Source: Zychaea mexicana (Eukaryota > Mucoromycota > Mucoromycetes > Mucorales > Lichtheimiaceae). From it: a DNA stretch of 64,000 nucleotides. Positions 34,301 through 47,700 of this stretch are shown here, in pieces. Under the pieces are notes generated by a model. That model had not been told where the DNA came from, did no database searches, and saw only the letters and a list, made by a program, of their open reading frames with translations. Made by a program: the position numbers and the translations under genes. The stretch spans positions 1 through 64,000 of the forward strand of contig NW_026516737.1 of the NCBI RefSeq assembly GCF_025766255.1, read 5' to 3'. Position 1 is the first letter of the stretch. Each line of letters opens with the position of its first letter.

Positions 34301-35238
34301 GCAACGAGAAATAAATAAACTTTGAAGATTGTGACCTAGATACATACGACAAGAGTCAATGCCTTGTACAACCTTGTTGGACATTGTGTGAGAAGAAAAA
34401 AAAGACAGGGCCGTATGAAAGAGTTGCCGGTTTGCGTTCAAAATAACGATATTATCCCTTTCTACATCTTTTTGTTCTTACCTGTTTGCAGCTGGCATTG
34501 CATGATTGAATGTATCACTATTTTAACTTCCGAAACACTGAAACGCATTTAATAGGCATATTTGAACTGTTTCCTCGACTATCAGTAAGCGGCTACGTAT
34601 GAATTAGTCAGTCATTCTTAGTGACGGTGTGTTTGAGATGATGCTAGTGATACCCACACCTTTTTTCTGTTCTCTGTAAGGAGATAGCCAGCAGGGTTAA
34701 AGAGATAAATCATGCATAAAAACATCATGCCGTAACTCGAGCTTGTAACGCACCAAAGAGAGATTCTTGCATGTGCTAGCAGAGTTGAGGAAATCAACAG
34801 CGCTGCAATGTACTGAATGTACCGTAACCCTTCTGTTTATATTGCCACATTTCTTGTACAAAAAGATAGCATTATTTCTGTGTAACCATGCTATCTAGTA
34901 CAAGTGCTCTATCTGTGTTAGCTGGCTGTCAAAAAAGACTTGTAAAATTTTCTTCAACGGTTGTCCTATTGATGAGTATATATATACATGCTACTTGGTC
35001 TAGTAACGAGCTATTTTATTCGCATGTTGTAACAACTACTTTTTCAGATAACAAAAAATAATTTTTTTATGTATAAAATATGTATATTATGCGTAAAGTG
35101 GAAAGGAAGAAGGGAGGATACTACATGTACATTTCAAATGTGATTTTGGTATGCTTGGAAATTATCGGAGAGGATGGCATGGTAGATAAATTGAGAAGAA
35201 TGGACAGAGTTGAGGGAATGAGTGCAGAAGAAGGGAAC
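31381..35238. other. Gene-poor AT-rich DNA, about 3.9 kb
   Basis: Apart from the doubtful remnant listed separately at 33.2-34.2 kb, no complete gene is visible. A plus-strand stretch at 32401-32640 contains YDKNSCRVVLFTCHPHMTWN, weakly like the ICFIVKFPPNW region of the knuckle-tailed family, and could be a distant relic. There is no tRNA or rRNA signal. Confidence 0.3.
33256..34170 (+). pseudogene. Possible degenerate multi-pass membrane protein
   Basis: Three plus-strand open pieces carry hydrophobic helices: VVTTVLVYVWAYVV (about 33411-33455), WGWMVCLLLLGITRIVAL (about 33679-33732), and the piece 33841-34170 with PAILFFATLFEALAIFTTYI. Acceptor-like CACACAG at about 33540 precedes NPGFKWYDLVDYTRYG. 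I could not join them into one frame without stops and recognise no family. An opposite-strand open stretch at 33334-33107 (YQDSLYFADDEAGLVPIQS) competes for the same DNA. Treat this as a hint only. Confidence 0.2.
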
Positions 35239-37238
35239 TTAGGAACGCTTTTCAACAGTGACCATCATACCATCCTTCATAGGTAATGTTAAAGAAACCT
35301 GATAGCCAATAGTCTGTCCCGGAACCATCTTGAACTTGTAACGTTTGAGCAAGAAAGTAATTGCAACGATTGCTTCCAAGGTTGCCAAGTGCTGGCCTGT
35401 TTTTTTTTGTTGAAACGGAATAGGGGGGTTAGCAATCCAGAAAAGTTCATTTTGATAGCCCATACGAAGATGACGTTACCCAAGCACACACGCGGACCGG
35501 CGTGAAACGCGGGCCATTGGCCTTGAGATTCACGGCGAAGGTCGCCGTCGGGTGTAAGCCAACGTTCAGGTCGGAACTGTCCAGCAGTAGGACCCCAGTT
35601 TTGTTCGATGCGTCCTTGACTGTAGGGACTCCACAGAATGTAGTCGCCCTTGCGGATATGGGTACCGTCGGGCCAGATGTCATCGTTCAGGGCATACTTT
35701 TGGTTGAGTGGTACGGAGGGGTACAGACGGAGTGTTTCGTAGAAGCTAAGGATAGGAAAATGCCCGGTTAAGAAAAGCTTGGTTTTAAGTAAAGTGTCAT
35801 TATGTAACGTACACAGCATGGGCGTATTTCATGTTTTTGATAACGTCGTAAAGAGCAGGTGCATCGTTCATGACTTGGTCAGTCATATGCTCGTTGATTT
35901 CCTGACAGAGCTTCTCTTCGACGCGAGGATGGTTCATGAGTAAATAGAATGTCCAGCTCAATGCTTGGGCGGTCGTGTCACGACCGGCAATGACAAAGTT
36001 CAATACAATATCGCGCAACTCGGTGTTGCTAAGGAGCTCGCCCTGAGCATTGCGTGCATGCATGAAACGTGACAACAAATCTTTCTTTTCTTCGCCTCGG
36101 GCAATTTCTTCGCGGCGCTTTTCAGTAACTTCACGTGCAAAAGTATCGACTACGTTGAGATGTTCGTTCATGCTGGGCTTCCATGGCATCAAAAGCTTCT
36201 GGATCTTTTCAGTGACAGGCCAGATGGGGTTGACGAAGCGTTGGAACGTGTTCTTTTGTGCCTCGTCAAATGCTGCAGCGAATGGCACTTTTTCTTTGGA
36301 ACCGAGCGCGTTGAGTTGGACACCAAAACCAAGCCTAAATTAATTTTTTTTTGGATGGGGTTTTTAGTTATTTTGGGCTGGGGTTGAAAGTTTTTTTTAA
36401 TTTAAAACGGACTGACAAGAAATTCTTACAAGATGAAGGAGTCCAAGGTGAACTTGAACATGATATCGTGGAAATCGACAACCTCGTTCTTTTCGACGGC
36501 CGGGTTCCAGATCTTTTCGGACATGTACTCGATCTCCTCGAGGAAAACATCGGTGAATTGGTTTTGGAAGTTCTTGATGTTGAAGATGTGGCTGGCTGTC
36601 TTGCGCTGGTATTTCCAGTCGGCACCGTTTGCATTAAAGATGCCGTTACCAAAGAGATCGTTCATGGCACCGTGGAACTCGGGACCCTTGATGTAGTTTT
36701 CAAAGTTGCCTTTTGAAAATTAATATATTTCAAGGTCAGTTGTCAAAGCCCTAAAATGGTTGGCACACCCGCACACGCTGATAAATGATCTACCTTTCAA
36801 GACATGTTCAACGTTTTGAGGATTCACCGTTGCAATATGGCGTGGAATGCCTAGAGCACTCATTGTCCTAGGCAACGTGAACACAGAGCAAAGGGCAATA
36901 TTAAAAAGTTGTTGTGCTTCACAGTAGTTAAAAATGAAAACACATCGAGAGCTAGTATTACGACGACTAAGCAAGTATAGAGGGGGGACTTACAAGGTCT
37001 GTTCCTCGAGTAATTGGAAAGACTCGAATAGAAAATCGTGGATCTGGTCCTTGTATCGCAAGAGAATGGGAAGATTGCCGACAAGAGGCCAGCCGGCTTG
37101 AGTTGTGATGCCTTCACGGTTCTCATCAAAGATAGCGCGGTCGTGATAGTATGCGGCAAGAAGGGTGATACCTGCCAGAGCAGCGCCACCGACATAGCGA
37201 GAGACAGGGCTGGAACGTTGTTGAACAGTCGACGACAT
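35239..37238 (-). CDS. Cytochrome P450 monooxygenase
   Basis: Six exons on the complement: 37238-36994, 36867-36794, 36709-36430, 36334-35813, 35745-35480, 35396-35239, giving 514 residues in consistent phase. The N-terminus has a membrane anchor (YVGGAALAGITLLAAYY). Core motifs are: a WKYQRKTASHIFN C-helix, I-helix VIAGRDTTAQALSW, ExxR at Glu377-Arg380 (YETLRLYPSVPLN), PERF-like FRPERWL, and the heme-binding loop FHAGPRVCLG with Cys461. The style (DSFILLGFGVQLN, PLNQKYALNDDIWPDGT) is that of fungal CYP52/CYP5xx-type fatty-acid or alkane hydroxylases, but a substrate cannot be assigned from sequence alone. It is anchored in the ER and would need CPR. No biosynthetic cluster surrounds it. Confidence 0.85.
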
Positions 37239-37976
37239 GACAGTCTCAATGGTATAGCGTGTGTATGCAAGTAGTGTAGAGGTAAGGGGAAGAAGAAATG
37301 GGAAAGAAGGATGGATCCGCGTTTTTTTTAAATAATGGAGGGAGGGGTTACACAACGGAGATCACATCACACTCATCACTGCCCTCCAAAAAAAAAAAAT
37401 AATGGATGGGGGTTCCCCCACTTTCACATGGATGAGGTTGACGTCGAGTGTAATAGCTCCTCTCAGTGCTGATTTGATGACAGTTTAGCAGTGCTAAATG
37501 GGTGTGTGAAGTACTTGCCCACATTACACTTGTTACCCCACACCTAAAAAAAAAAAAAAATTCAAATTCGGGCTTGCATCACCCTCTCAGTTCTCTTTTT
37601 GGACACATTTGAATGAAGAAAACTTTTTATACCAAATAAGGAATTTTGAGCAACATAAGAAAAAACAAAGAGTGTAAGAAATTCTTAACTACTACTGCTA
37701 CTATATGCATGATGTGGGAGGAGGGGGGAAGAAGGATGAAACTTTTTGGGTGAGGGAGTTGTTGTTGTTGTTGATGATGATGATGATGATGCTGTTGAGA
37801 GTAAAAAGATGGTGTGGATGATTGCATAAAATATAGAATGAAATTGTGTGTAGAAGAAGAAGAAGAAGAAGAGGAAATAGAAAGCATATGACACGCGTAG
37901 ATGAAGATGAGGAAAGTAACAGTCGCTGTAAAGATAAAAAAAAAAAAAAAGAAGAAAAAATGTAGATGAGTTAAAG
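37239..37976. other. Intergenic, P450 promoter and 3' UTR of the CP2 gene
   Basis: It contains two A-homopolymers, an AAG repeat at 37854-37872 and GTTGTTGTTGATGATGATG repeats near 37758-37790. No gene was recognised. Confidence 0.4.
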
Positions 37977-38388
37977 TCAGTTTTCCAGCACAATACGGAC
38001 AGTCCCATCAGCCTTGATCTCCCAGGAAGCCGTTGGCTGTTGCCAGTTCAACACGTCTTGCGTAATAAAGTCGTCATCCATGGTGATAAAGATCTCTTGG
38101 CTGCTCGACTTTTTACGTGGCGATGCTGTTGTTGTTGTTGTTGTTGAAAGTGCGCACTTGTCCTTGGGTCGCCACACGATATGGCTGACTTGGTCTGGGT
38201 GGAGCGACAGTACCGTGCAAAGCTTCGCTTTGAGTTCTTGTGCTGTGAATTCTTGGAGCTCGATCCACCGCGGCTCTAGGTCCTCGCCTGTCCGGATCGA
38301 CATGCGTTTATTCATCAGCTCACCGCTTGCTGCATCGCTTGTAGCTTCGCGTGTGCGTTTCTTTGGATTGTGAGCAAGTGGAGTAGTA

Positions 38389-38422
<34 letters not shown>

Positions 38423-40247
38423 CAGAAGCAGGAACCGAAGAGGATAGTAGTAAAGGAGGAGGTGGTGGTGGAGGCATGGTGGTCGATGATGTAAGGGTGC
38501 CATAAAGACGGCTCGATGGAGGCAGCGGTGGTGGTGGTGGTGGTGGCATCATCATATCCTTATGTTCGTGAGTGGCATAGCCGTCGAATGGCGTGGTTAC
38601 GGATGAGTTGTACATGCTTGTGGGTGACTCGATGTAAAAGTAGCTGCTGCCAGGGCCCGGAGTTGCGACTGTCGTTGTCACAGCAGGCGATTGAAAGGGT
38701 GACCACGGCGACGGGGTGGCAAAGGCTGCTGGGAATGGCGAGCAAAACGCCGATGAAGGATGATGCTGCTGCTGCTGTCCGTGGAACAAAGCCGATGGGG
38801 CTGTCATGACTCTGTTGCGCTTATTGTTGTTACCAGTACTGCTGCTTGTGCTGCCGTTGTTGGTGTTGATGATATGTCCAGTCGTGTTGCCACCAAAACC
38901 GACATCAGTACTGCTAGCGAAATAGCTGTGGGACAAGCCGTCAAACTCGGCACTCGTGCAACCTGACAGGTGTTCGAGGTGCTTGAGTGGGGGTGACTGT
39001 GGGATGGTACTGAATACGCTGAATGGCTTTTGGAGATCGTACATCAGCTCCATCAAATTCTTTTGGTGCTCGCCCTTTGCGTTTTCTAGATGACATAAGA
39101 AGAACGTTGAGTCATCATGTGTATGTATATATATAGATGTCTATAGATAAGATACCTTGCATTTTCTGGCAATGTCTCATGTATTGCTTGGAATTGTCCT
39201 TGTTCTTGCGCTCAGCGCCTTTATCGCGGAACAATTTGATTTTGCAGAATGATTCTTCAACGTACTTGCATGACGACAGTGCATCTGCTCCTGGTGGCGA
39301 TGCTGATGATGATGCTGATGATGTTGACGCCGACAGAGGTGCGATACGGTGCTCCATATGGATGCGAAGCGGGATGCCCTTGACGCCCTTGATACGCGAG
39401 AAATCAGTAGATAAGCAATGGAAACGGACATGGATTCTGGATCCTTGACGCGTATCCCAGTCGAATGTGATACGGTCAAACGATGCAAATCGCAGGTTAA
39501 CAGCACCCGCGCAATGGGTGTCATCTATGATGATGAAAGAGACACGTTAAGGGTCAAATCTCCTCTCTCTCTCTCTCTCTCTATTCGCCCTTTGGAAAAA
39601 AGAGGATCATCTTATTTACTTACCAATACTAATGGCTCGTGCGTCTGTCGATCGTTGCTGACTTAACCAAAACTTCCAATAATTGCTGGCTACTTGTCGG
39701 TGCGATTTTTCATGGAATGTGATTGAGATTGTTGTAGTGATCATTGTGTTTCCGTCAGTTTCTGGTCGTGTATCTTTAAGGTCGATCGCGTACAGTTGTC
39801 CTCGATTCAAGTAGGTGATCAGAGCATCGTCGGTTTTCGGTGAAATGGCAGTAGGGGCTATCCAAGTGTAATGCGTATATTTGAGTACAGCTGTATACAA
39901 GGAGCAGCATACCCATATTGGGGGGAGGGCTGAAGAGAGAGAGAGAGAGAGGGGGGGGGCGACAAAGCGATAGAGAAGAAGGGGGAGAGAAGAAAATACT
40001 TACCAGCAAGTATACCGGTGATCCTTAAACTATCAGGGCTGATACATTTGCGTTTAAAGTTAGAATTTTGCATGTGTAGATGCTATGCTATGCTATGCTT
40101 GCACAAAAGAGACTTACATTTCAACGGAAGACATCATCGTGGTTGTTGGCGTCACCGTCGTATCTACTTCCGTTTTGACAGGGTGTACTAGCACCATATC
40201 GACAGGTGAGGGTGTCATGGTGGCAGTGGCGGAGGCGCTTCCGTTAT

Positions 40248-40282
<35 letters not shown>

Positions 40283-40512
40283 CCACTGCTTGAGCTTGAT
40301 AGGTATTCTTGGGGACTGCTCCATCCGTCATTGAACATGCAGCCGTAGGCCATAGCAGGAAGCATCGGAGGTGTGGCTGCGTGTCGCCACGGTCGATCCA
40401 TGCCGTTGGCAGAGAGAGGATAGTTGAGTGACACGGCTCGATTGTGATAAAGCTTCTGTTGCTGCTGTTGTTGTTGTTGCTGTGAGGCGTCTTGTTGGGG
40501 CTGGATCATCAT
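37977..40512 (-). CDS. Grainyhead/CP2-family transcription factor
   Basis: Five exons on the complement: 40512-40118, 40029-40004 (26 nt), 39890-39624, 39524-39156, 39085-37977, giving 721 residues. The N-terminus is poly-Q/poly-S. The DNA-binding domain is clear: ITYLNRGQLYAIDLKD, SITFHEKSHRQVASNYWKFW, FDRITFDWDTRQGSRIHVRF, then FSRIKGVKGIPLRIHMEH and YVEESFCKIKLFRDKGAERK. These match the Grainyhead/CP2 immunoglobulin-like domain. The C-terminal part has long Pro/Ala/Ser tracts and ends with FTAQELKAKLCTVLSLHPDQ...EIFITMDDDFIT, probably the dimerisation fold. In Neurospora a grainyhead homologue controls cell-wall remodelling and conidial separation. A similar role here is inference. The 26-nt microexon was deduced from phase. 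Confidence 0.82.
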
Positions 40513-40863
40513 TTAAGATAGGTGGTAAATTTGGCTGTTATTGTGGTTGATTTGTAGCAGTGAGAGGATGATTAGCTGCGATGAGTAGAGTGGTAGTAGT
40601 AGTAGTAGTAGTAGTGATGCTGATTACGATGATAGAATGGGGGGGAGGTGGGGAACTAGAACCAGACGGAAAGAAGTGAGTGAGTATATATCTGATGAAG
40701 GAATGCAGCCCAATGTTTGGACAGGGACAACATAATATAAACAATCATTTACCCTTTTTGTGTGCTGAAGGATGGATGATGCCGATGAGATATGCTAAAA
40801 ATAAAACAGTAGACTACTTTTTTCTTTCTTTAGTGTCGTATGCGAGTGTGTACGCAAAGAGAA

Positions 40864-40898
<35 letters not shown>

Positions 40899-41294
40899 AA
40901 GTGAGTAAAGAAAGTGGAAAGGGAAAGGGAAAAAAAGTGGAGGTGTGAAATTGATTGATGCTTAAAGAGGCAGGTTTTTATATAAAATTATGCGAATGAT
41001 GTACGATTGACAAATATAACGTCACAAGGAGTTGTAAGTGAAAAAGAGAAAGAGAGAGAGAGAGAGACTTTCCCGTTGTCTCAAGTAGTTTCCAATAGGC
41101 TAATCGAGTAAAGATGCCCTTTTTCAAAGAACGTAATTCAATGAGAGGTGCGTATGAGGTGTGTGTGTGTGTGTGTGTGTGTACGTGCGCGTGTGATCTG
41201 GAGAGAGAAAAGGGGAAGATGGAAAAGGGAAAGGACGTGTAAGAAAGCATAGAGCGGAGTGAGTATAAAAAATAAAAAGCACATGAGTTGACGA

Positions 41295-41337
41295 AAATAA
41301 TAATAATAATAATAATAATAATTATAATAATAATTAT
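41295..41337. repeat. AAT microsatellite
   Basis: About 14 near-perfect AAT units with two TTA interruptions, in the non-coding region upstream of the CP2 gene. Confidence 0.8.
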
Positions 41338-43153
41338 AAAGATGTTAATGACAGTGGGTGTGTATTCACCTGAGGTTAATAGCAGTAAACGCTCTTCAAC
41401 TCAACAGAGAGATAGAGAGAGAGATAGAATCCAAGTTGGTGGGGTCGTCCTTCTTCTTACACAAAAAGCATGAGGGCTAAGGAGGCGTTCTTTTCCATCA
41501 TCCACCACATCGTCGGCCGTCAACGGCGAGCCCAACACAACGCAGAACCGATCAGGAAGGCAGAATCAAGCCGGTCGGATATATATGGACAATGGACATC
41601 AATCGTGCCATCAAACTGTATGAAATAAGAGGGGGTTGGGGTTGGGGGGGTTTATCAAGACAGGACGGAAGGAGGGCTGGCTAAGTATGAACGAGAGAGC
41701 GATAAAAAGAGGGAGGGGGGGGGAGAGGCGATCATTGATCTGTCAAGACACTCAATCGCAATCTTTGGCATACGAAAGCGCAGTGGTAGAGATAAGCCTG
41801 GACCTACATCCACTTTTATAGCTCAATTGCAAGCTATGTGTGTGTGTGTATGTGTCATTGTCTATCATGGCCAAATATAAATATTTGCGTTTTTGTCCCT
41901 CTTTTGCATGATGGCCAGTGGGGTGAAAACAGTTTATGCAAACAAGTCCTTTTGACTCTTGTTCACGCAATTGACGCGATGGAGGTGGTATCTACCAAGG
42001 GAGGGAGGGGGTGTGCTCTATTGGCATATGTGTTAATTGGGGTGGGTGGGGGGGGGGCCAGAGTGTAAGGAGGGAAGGGGGTTTTTGTGGGCTGTGTTTT
42101 TGGGGGGGGGGGGGTTTTGGAAAAAGTTCTGCTGCTAAAAATTGCGTGTTTCTAGCAAGACGAAGAAGAAGAAGAAGAAGAAGAAGACGGTGCTCTTGGC
42201 TGCTTACTGCTGATGCTGAATAAGTGCATGTTTTACGGGAGTCGGATATCTGTTCGAAAGGAAAAATTGCATTGGGGTTCTTTTCTTTCAAAAGAAAAAA
42301 AAAAGATAAAGGAGCCAACCCGTAGCCACTCGAACCCACAGAAATATATATTAAGGAGGTGCTGCTGTCCTTGCTTCCCCATACATACACAATGCCTTAT
42401 AACAAGCAGTGTATGTAATAATAACTTGTTGTACCACCACACCTATTGCTGCTATATGCTATATGCTGTATTGTGTTTGGCGACCCATCCGATCGCCCGT
42501 CCAACAAGAGGAGGGTGGGGTATATGATAGCAAAGCTTGAACCAACTCTGTCCTCATTAAAGCTATACTCAAAACAGTCCCAGCAAAAGGGAGCCGATAG
42601 TCTCGAGCACGGTCTATTTATCTCTAAATGATACTTTACGTCATAAAATATAAACAATCGTTTCTTTTCTTCTTCCTCTTCAGGGAGCATGCGTACAAGA
42701 CAGAATTAGAGGGGGGAGAAGAATCAAACACCAAAAGATAAACGAGGAGAGAGAGAGACACACACCAACTCTTTAATTCTCGCAAAAGTTGGGTTGAAAC
42801 GACACACACATTGTGTTTGCTATACATTTATGCACAGGGAGCTTTTAACCTCACTTCTTGCCTAACTAATATGCAAATGCCCAGAATATGTGAGAGAAGG
42901 GGGTTGCGGTGATCCTCCGACAATGGTCGGTGGCGTCCATAGGTGCATAGTGAAAAATGATAGAATGAGGCAAGAGGACTCATTAGGGCTCAGCGGTATA
43001 CTTTTGGTTCCACTACTATGGTAGCTTTTCTATTTCCTTGCTGAGTTGAACAGTCTCCTTTCTGGTACCGATGATAGCTATAATACACTACTTATTCAGC
43101 ACTGAGACTTTCTAACCCTGCCTGTCTGTTTCTTGATACGACCACCTCCACCA

Positions 43154-43163
43154 CATCATCATT

Positions 43164-43197
<34 letters not shown>

Positions 43198-43198
43198 A
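43154..43198. repeat. CAT microsatellite
   Basis: About 14 CAT/ATC units with one ATT interruption in the gene-free region between the CP2 and DUF2009 genes. Confidence 0.8.
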
Positions 43199-44724
43199 GT
43201 AGTCGCGTCTCCTGTCTCTTTATTATAGCTCCTCGCGAACTTGTCTAATACTATTCCATAAAATCAAGCAAAGAAAAGGTGACCGCACAACAGCTAGTAT
43301 GATAGTGTTAAGTGCATATTCTAACTATCACAACTACTGCTGCTGCTCTTTGAGTCAAAGACCACTCCTTTTCAAAGCCATACATATTACGTTTTTGTGC
43401 GCTTATAGAACACCATTTTTGGGATGCACGACCCTCCCAGCAATGGCATCATGAACGCACTTTCCTTTTTGCGTTACATCAACTCTATAATATAATAATA
43501 ATAATAATAATAATACAGACTCCTTACTCATAACAGCTGGGCATCATAGTTCAAGTCGGAATCGGTCGCACCGACCTTTACCGGTCGCCTTTATGCCTCA
43601 ATTTAGCCCACACACTATCACATTTTTAGATAGCCACCCTTAAGAAAACTCTAAAAAAGTTGTTTCTTTCTTTTGCAAGTAGGTGACACAAAATCGTTGT
43701 GTATGTATCACACAACAAGCAGTATAAGTTATGCAAAAGCTTAGCGACAAAAGAAACAACAACAACAACATGTAAGCCTGCTTTTTCGCCCCAATATGTC
43801 TTGTACACTGTTTCTTTTTTATATATATATAGTGTGCTATATACGGAAACTTTCCACGACGGCCTGCGAATTGTTCAACTCACACACACTCTTTCTATGT
43901 ACAGTACACTCACTGATTTGCTAGACCCAACTCTATACTGCAGAGTACCGTTGCTGCTGTCACCTTTCCTCCTGAACGTCGATCTTTTTCAAAGCACATC
44001 CCTTTTCCTTCTCTTCTCTCTTGTTTCCTCCTCCTTCCACCCCCCCCCGTGTTTTCATTTACAGGCTGATCATACTTTTTTATGATTCTCAACAATAAAG
44101 TATTCTTCGACAACAGGAAAATGCAAAAACAAGGATAAACTTCACTCGGTTCTATTCTGAATTTTTAGCTAACTCTCTTTTGTAGATACAAGCTGCAAGG
44201 CATGTGCATTCACAGATTCTGGCTTATTTTTAGACAAGAGAATGATATTAATACCACTACAACTCTTAATAATACCAGCATTATATATCCCCACAGAAAC
44301 AACCACTTTATATTTTTCTACAATATGTATTACGTTATCTCCTTGGGAAGGAGATATGACTACATCCTATGCGTTCAGATCACCCGCATATTATATATAC
44401 TTATGTTAATATGAATACATGTCGCAGGCCCATTCTCCTCATACATGCTTTTCCTGCAGTTGCAACATAGAAAGCAGTACAAAAAGAAAAAAAAGTGTAT
44501 GAGTTCTTATTAAGCAAGTTTATTTGTTTTTTTCTTTGTAGGCGAGTGTTAATGTATGTATCTAATCTAACGCAAACACGCACTTTTTTTTCTCATTGGA
44601 AAAAGAGAGAAATCTACTGTATTAGAGTATTGAGGATGGTGGGAGAGGGGAGGGGTGGGATAGCGAAAAGATTTGTTTTTGTTGCATCAGGGCTTCATGA
44701 GTCACACATCATCAAAGCTTACTA

Positions 44725-47700
44725 CTACCATCCACCACCATCGAAACCAATAAAACTCTACAAATTATAAAAAGATTTCGGGTCGCATTTAGTCCAGATT
44801 CAATCAATGAAAGTTATATCTACTCACAGTCAATAAGAAAATGGGAAAGAATTTCTTCTTTTCGATGTGTGAACACCCTAATGTTAATTAAAAGAAAGCG
44901 TTAAAAACCCTACTCAATGTGTAACCTGCGCGGGGGGGAGGGGAGGAATAACAGACTATCAAGAAAGCTTACAGTTCCATGCAGATGTGAGTCGACCATC
45001 GATACAGCTACCAGCATCGAAATAGTTATCGGCACCGGATCCATCAAAGCCGAACCGGAAGAAATCATCTAAAATTTGGGAGGGTCGACACTATAAGCTG
45101 TAGGGCTGATAGGGGGGCTAGGTAGGTAGTCAGATTTAAAAAACTTACAAAGAATGTCTTTTTTACACTGATCCACACCACCATAGGTTTCATCGAGGTA
45201 TGCTGCTATGGCCGAGTCTTCCAGCAACGAGTCTATCCGATCCAATGTGTTCACGATCGGTGTCAGGATTCGGGAAACTTGATTATACTGGTGTTACATT
45301 CAAGTCAGTTTTTTTTTTCTATCCTCCTTTTTTTTTTTATTACTGCTACCCTCGTTGCATTCCACCCTCGTTTCCCCTTTTTGTTTATAGAACAAACACT
45401 TTACCTTGTCAATGAACATGAAAGCATTGGGTACGTTACGATCGCCCAAATGGACAACGCTACTACCGACCCATGATCCACTCTTCTTTTGTGCCCGGTT
45501 GAGAATCTTGTGCATAGCGCTACCAATCCCACGACATTGCTGGATACGTTGTAACCCTTGACCGGTGTTTGTCAAGCGATACGGATTAAAAGACAACAAG
45601 TCTTCGTCTGATAAGCTCCATAACATGTACATCTCGTGGACTATTTCACGCCACAAACATAAGGATTGGTGAACGTAGGCATATTGTGTTGAGTGAGTGT
45701 GTGTCAATCGATGTCCGTGGCGCCCGGCCATAATGGCTAATGAGTATCCGCTCTCGGATTTGGATGGGTTAAAGTATTTTGATAGGTATTTTAGCATTTT
45801 GTCACAAGGGTCGCTTTAATATCAGAAAAGAAAAGATTGTTAGATGCGTCGTCCTCTCTCTCTCTCTCTCTCTTCCTATCTTGTTTTTGTAAACCCACCG
45901 ATTTGATTTGAGATAGGCGTGATTATCAGATAAGGATGCGAGACAGCGTGCAATATCATCTTTGGAAACCCGTTCATTCGCATATTTCTCGCTCAATGCT
46001 TCAATCGCCCGTTTTTTCCGTTGGACTTCAGCATTGATTTGTGCTCTGCTCTTGAATTCTTGAGCAATTTCACGCGTTGCTAGGGCAACCATGTCGTCAT
46101 GCAACAGTTCCAAACAATCGTTTGCTTTGAGATATTCAAACACGGTTTTGATAGGAATCACACATGAGAACCCAAGGCTATCCTCTACTTCTGGTATCAC
46201 TGAATCCTAAAAGTACCCCCACCCCACGTACAATTGTCTTGCAAACTTAGTATTCATTCCAAGATACATTTGAAATAGGTAGAAAACTTACCATCAACAT
46301 GTACATCAGCTTGCCATAGGTCGATCGCATTTTTTCAGGATTCATGATCTTGTGACTATGGATGATATTTTTTTTTAGTTTCCCAGTACAACATTCATGC
46401 ACAAAATTAAATAAAAATTTCAGATTTCCCCTCGAATCCTCCCAAGATCTTACCGTCTTCCCACTTCAAAGACTTGTTGGAAAAACGCTTCGTTCTGCTT
46501 GACACTGTTTCCAGAAAAGAGCTGATCACCCAGTTTGTAGTCACCAGCAACTAACAGACCCGAGATGATAGCACATAGATCGCGGATTTGAGTCACAATA
46601 CGTCTGGCCTTGTTGGCATACGAAAGGATATCGATTTTGTCTTTTTGTGGAAAAATGTATGGAATTGTCAACTTTGGTGTTTACTCTTATACCATCATTT
46701 GTCAAAAAAATCACACATTTCCCGTCTTTCCTCTTCTTTCTCTTTTTCCCCCCACCCCCTCCCCTTGCACTAGTTCCATCCTTACAACCCCCCACCACCA
46801 AGACCTACTCCCAATCACTTACCAGTGTATTCTGATACGTTCAATGCTGCCTCTAAGCTAAATTTAAATAAAGGAAGAGTTTTACCATACATATAAAGAC
46901 CCTCAACCCATCTTTACCTCTGATTTTTCATGCATAGCCCCCCATTCATCCATTGCACGCACCACAAAAACTTACAGTCGTAATAAATTCCGCTCATGCG
47001 CATCAAGTCGTAATGGAACAAACTTTGCTCTATTGCGCACACCATTGCTATTTAGTATTCTCATACGCCCCGCTCATAACCATTAGATTCTGCAATGTGC
47101 GTTTACCTTTTTTCCATCCACTGTCCGAGCGTTGCTCCTGCGCCGTTATTTATTACTGTACCATCAAGTTCCATCGCTGCGCTTAATGTCTTTTCATCCA
47201 TATCATCAGCTCCCTAATTTAAGAGGCATCGAGTTTCCCAACCCCCGGGTTAGCATATATCCCATTTTTTATTTTCTCAATTCACCTTTCCCAAAGCCTC
47301 TCTCTCTCTCCATTCCTCATAAAAAAAAACAACAAACCTTGATGGATCCAGCTCCACCTGTCGAATGACTCGATGCAGCACCCTTAACTCCATTAGTATC
47401 TGACGCGGCTTGTACTCTTAGATTCTTTGCAGTATGTTTGCGTCGGTTGCCCGTGCGATGCAGCATTGCTGTATAATGAAAAAAAACAGCCCACACACCC
47501 GCGAAACCAGCATATAATCCAAGCAACTGTCAGTTTTAATATATAACAAAAAAAGGACGTTTGACGATCCCCGCCAAGAAACGTTCTCTACTTTTGTTAA
47601 AGAAAAACTACACCATGAATCGCTCCCTTACCGTGGCATACTTCACAAAAGTCCTCATCGCATTGTTCACAGAATACAGATGCCTAAAAAACCGATATGG

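Larger units (their letters stand above)
40513..44724. other. Long non-coding stretch upstream of the CP2 gene, microsatellite-rich
   Basis: About 4.2 kb with no recognised gene. It is crowded with simple repeats: TAG at about 40590-40611, GT then GA at 40864-40899, GA at 41050-41066, GT at 41161-41182, AAT at 41295-41337, GAA at 42160-42186, CAT at 43154-43198 and AAT at 43489-43514. The side next to the CP2 start is probably its promoter and leader. Open frames here are carried by repeats. The DUF2009 gene ends at its far edge. Confidence 0.5.

Noticed and set aside
39858..40073. ORF MQNSNFKRKCISPDSLRITGILAG as an N-terminal start of the CP2 factor
   Set aside because: The splice phase from the poly-Q exon joins at ILRITG; the MQNSNFK part lies in the intron.
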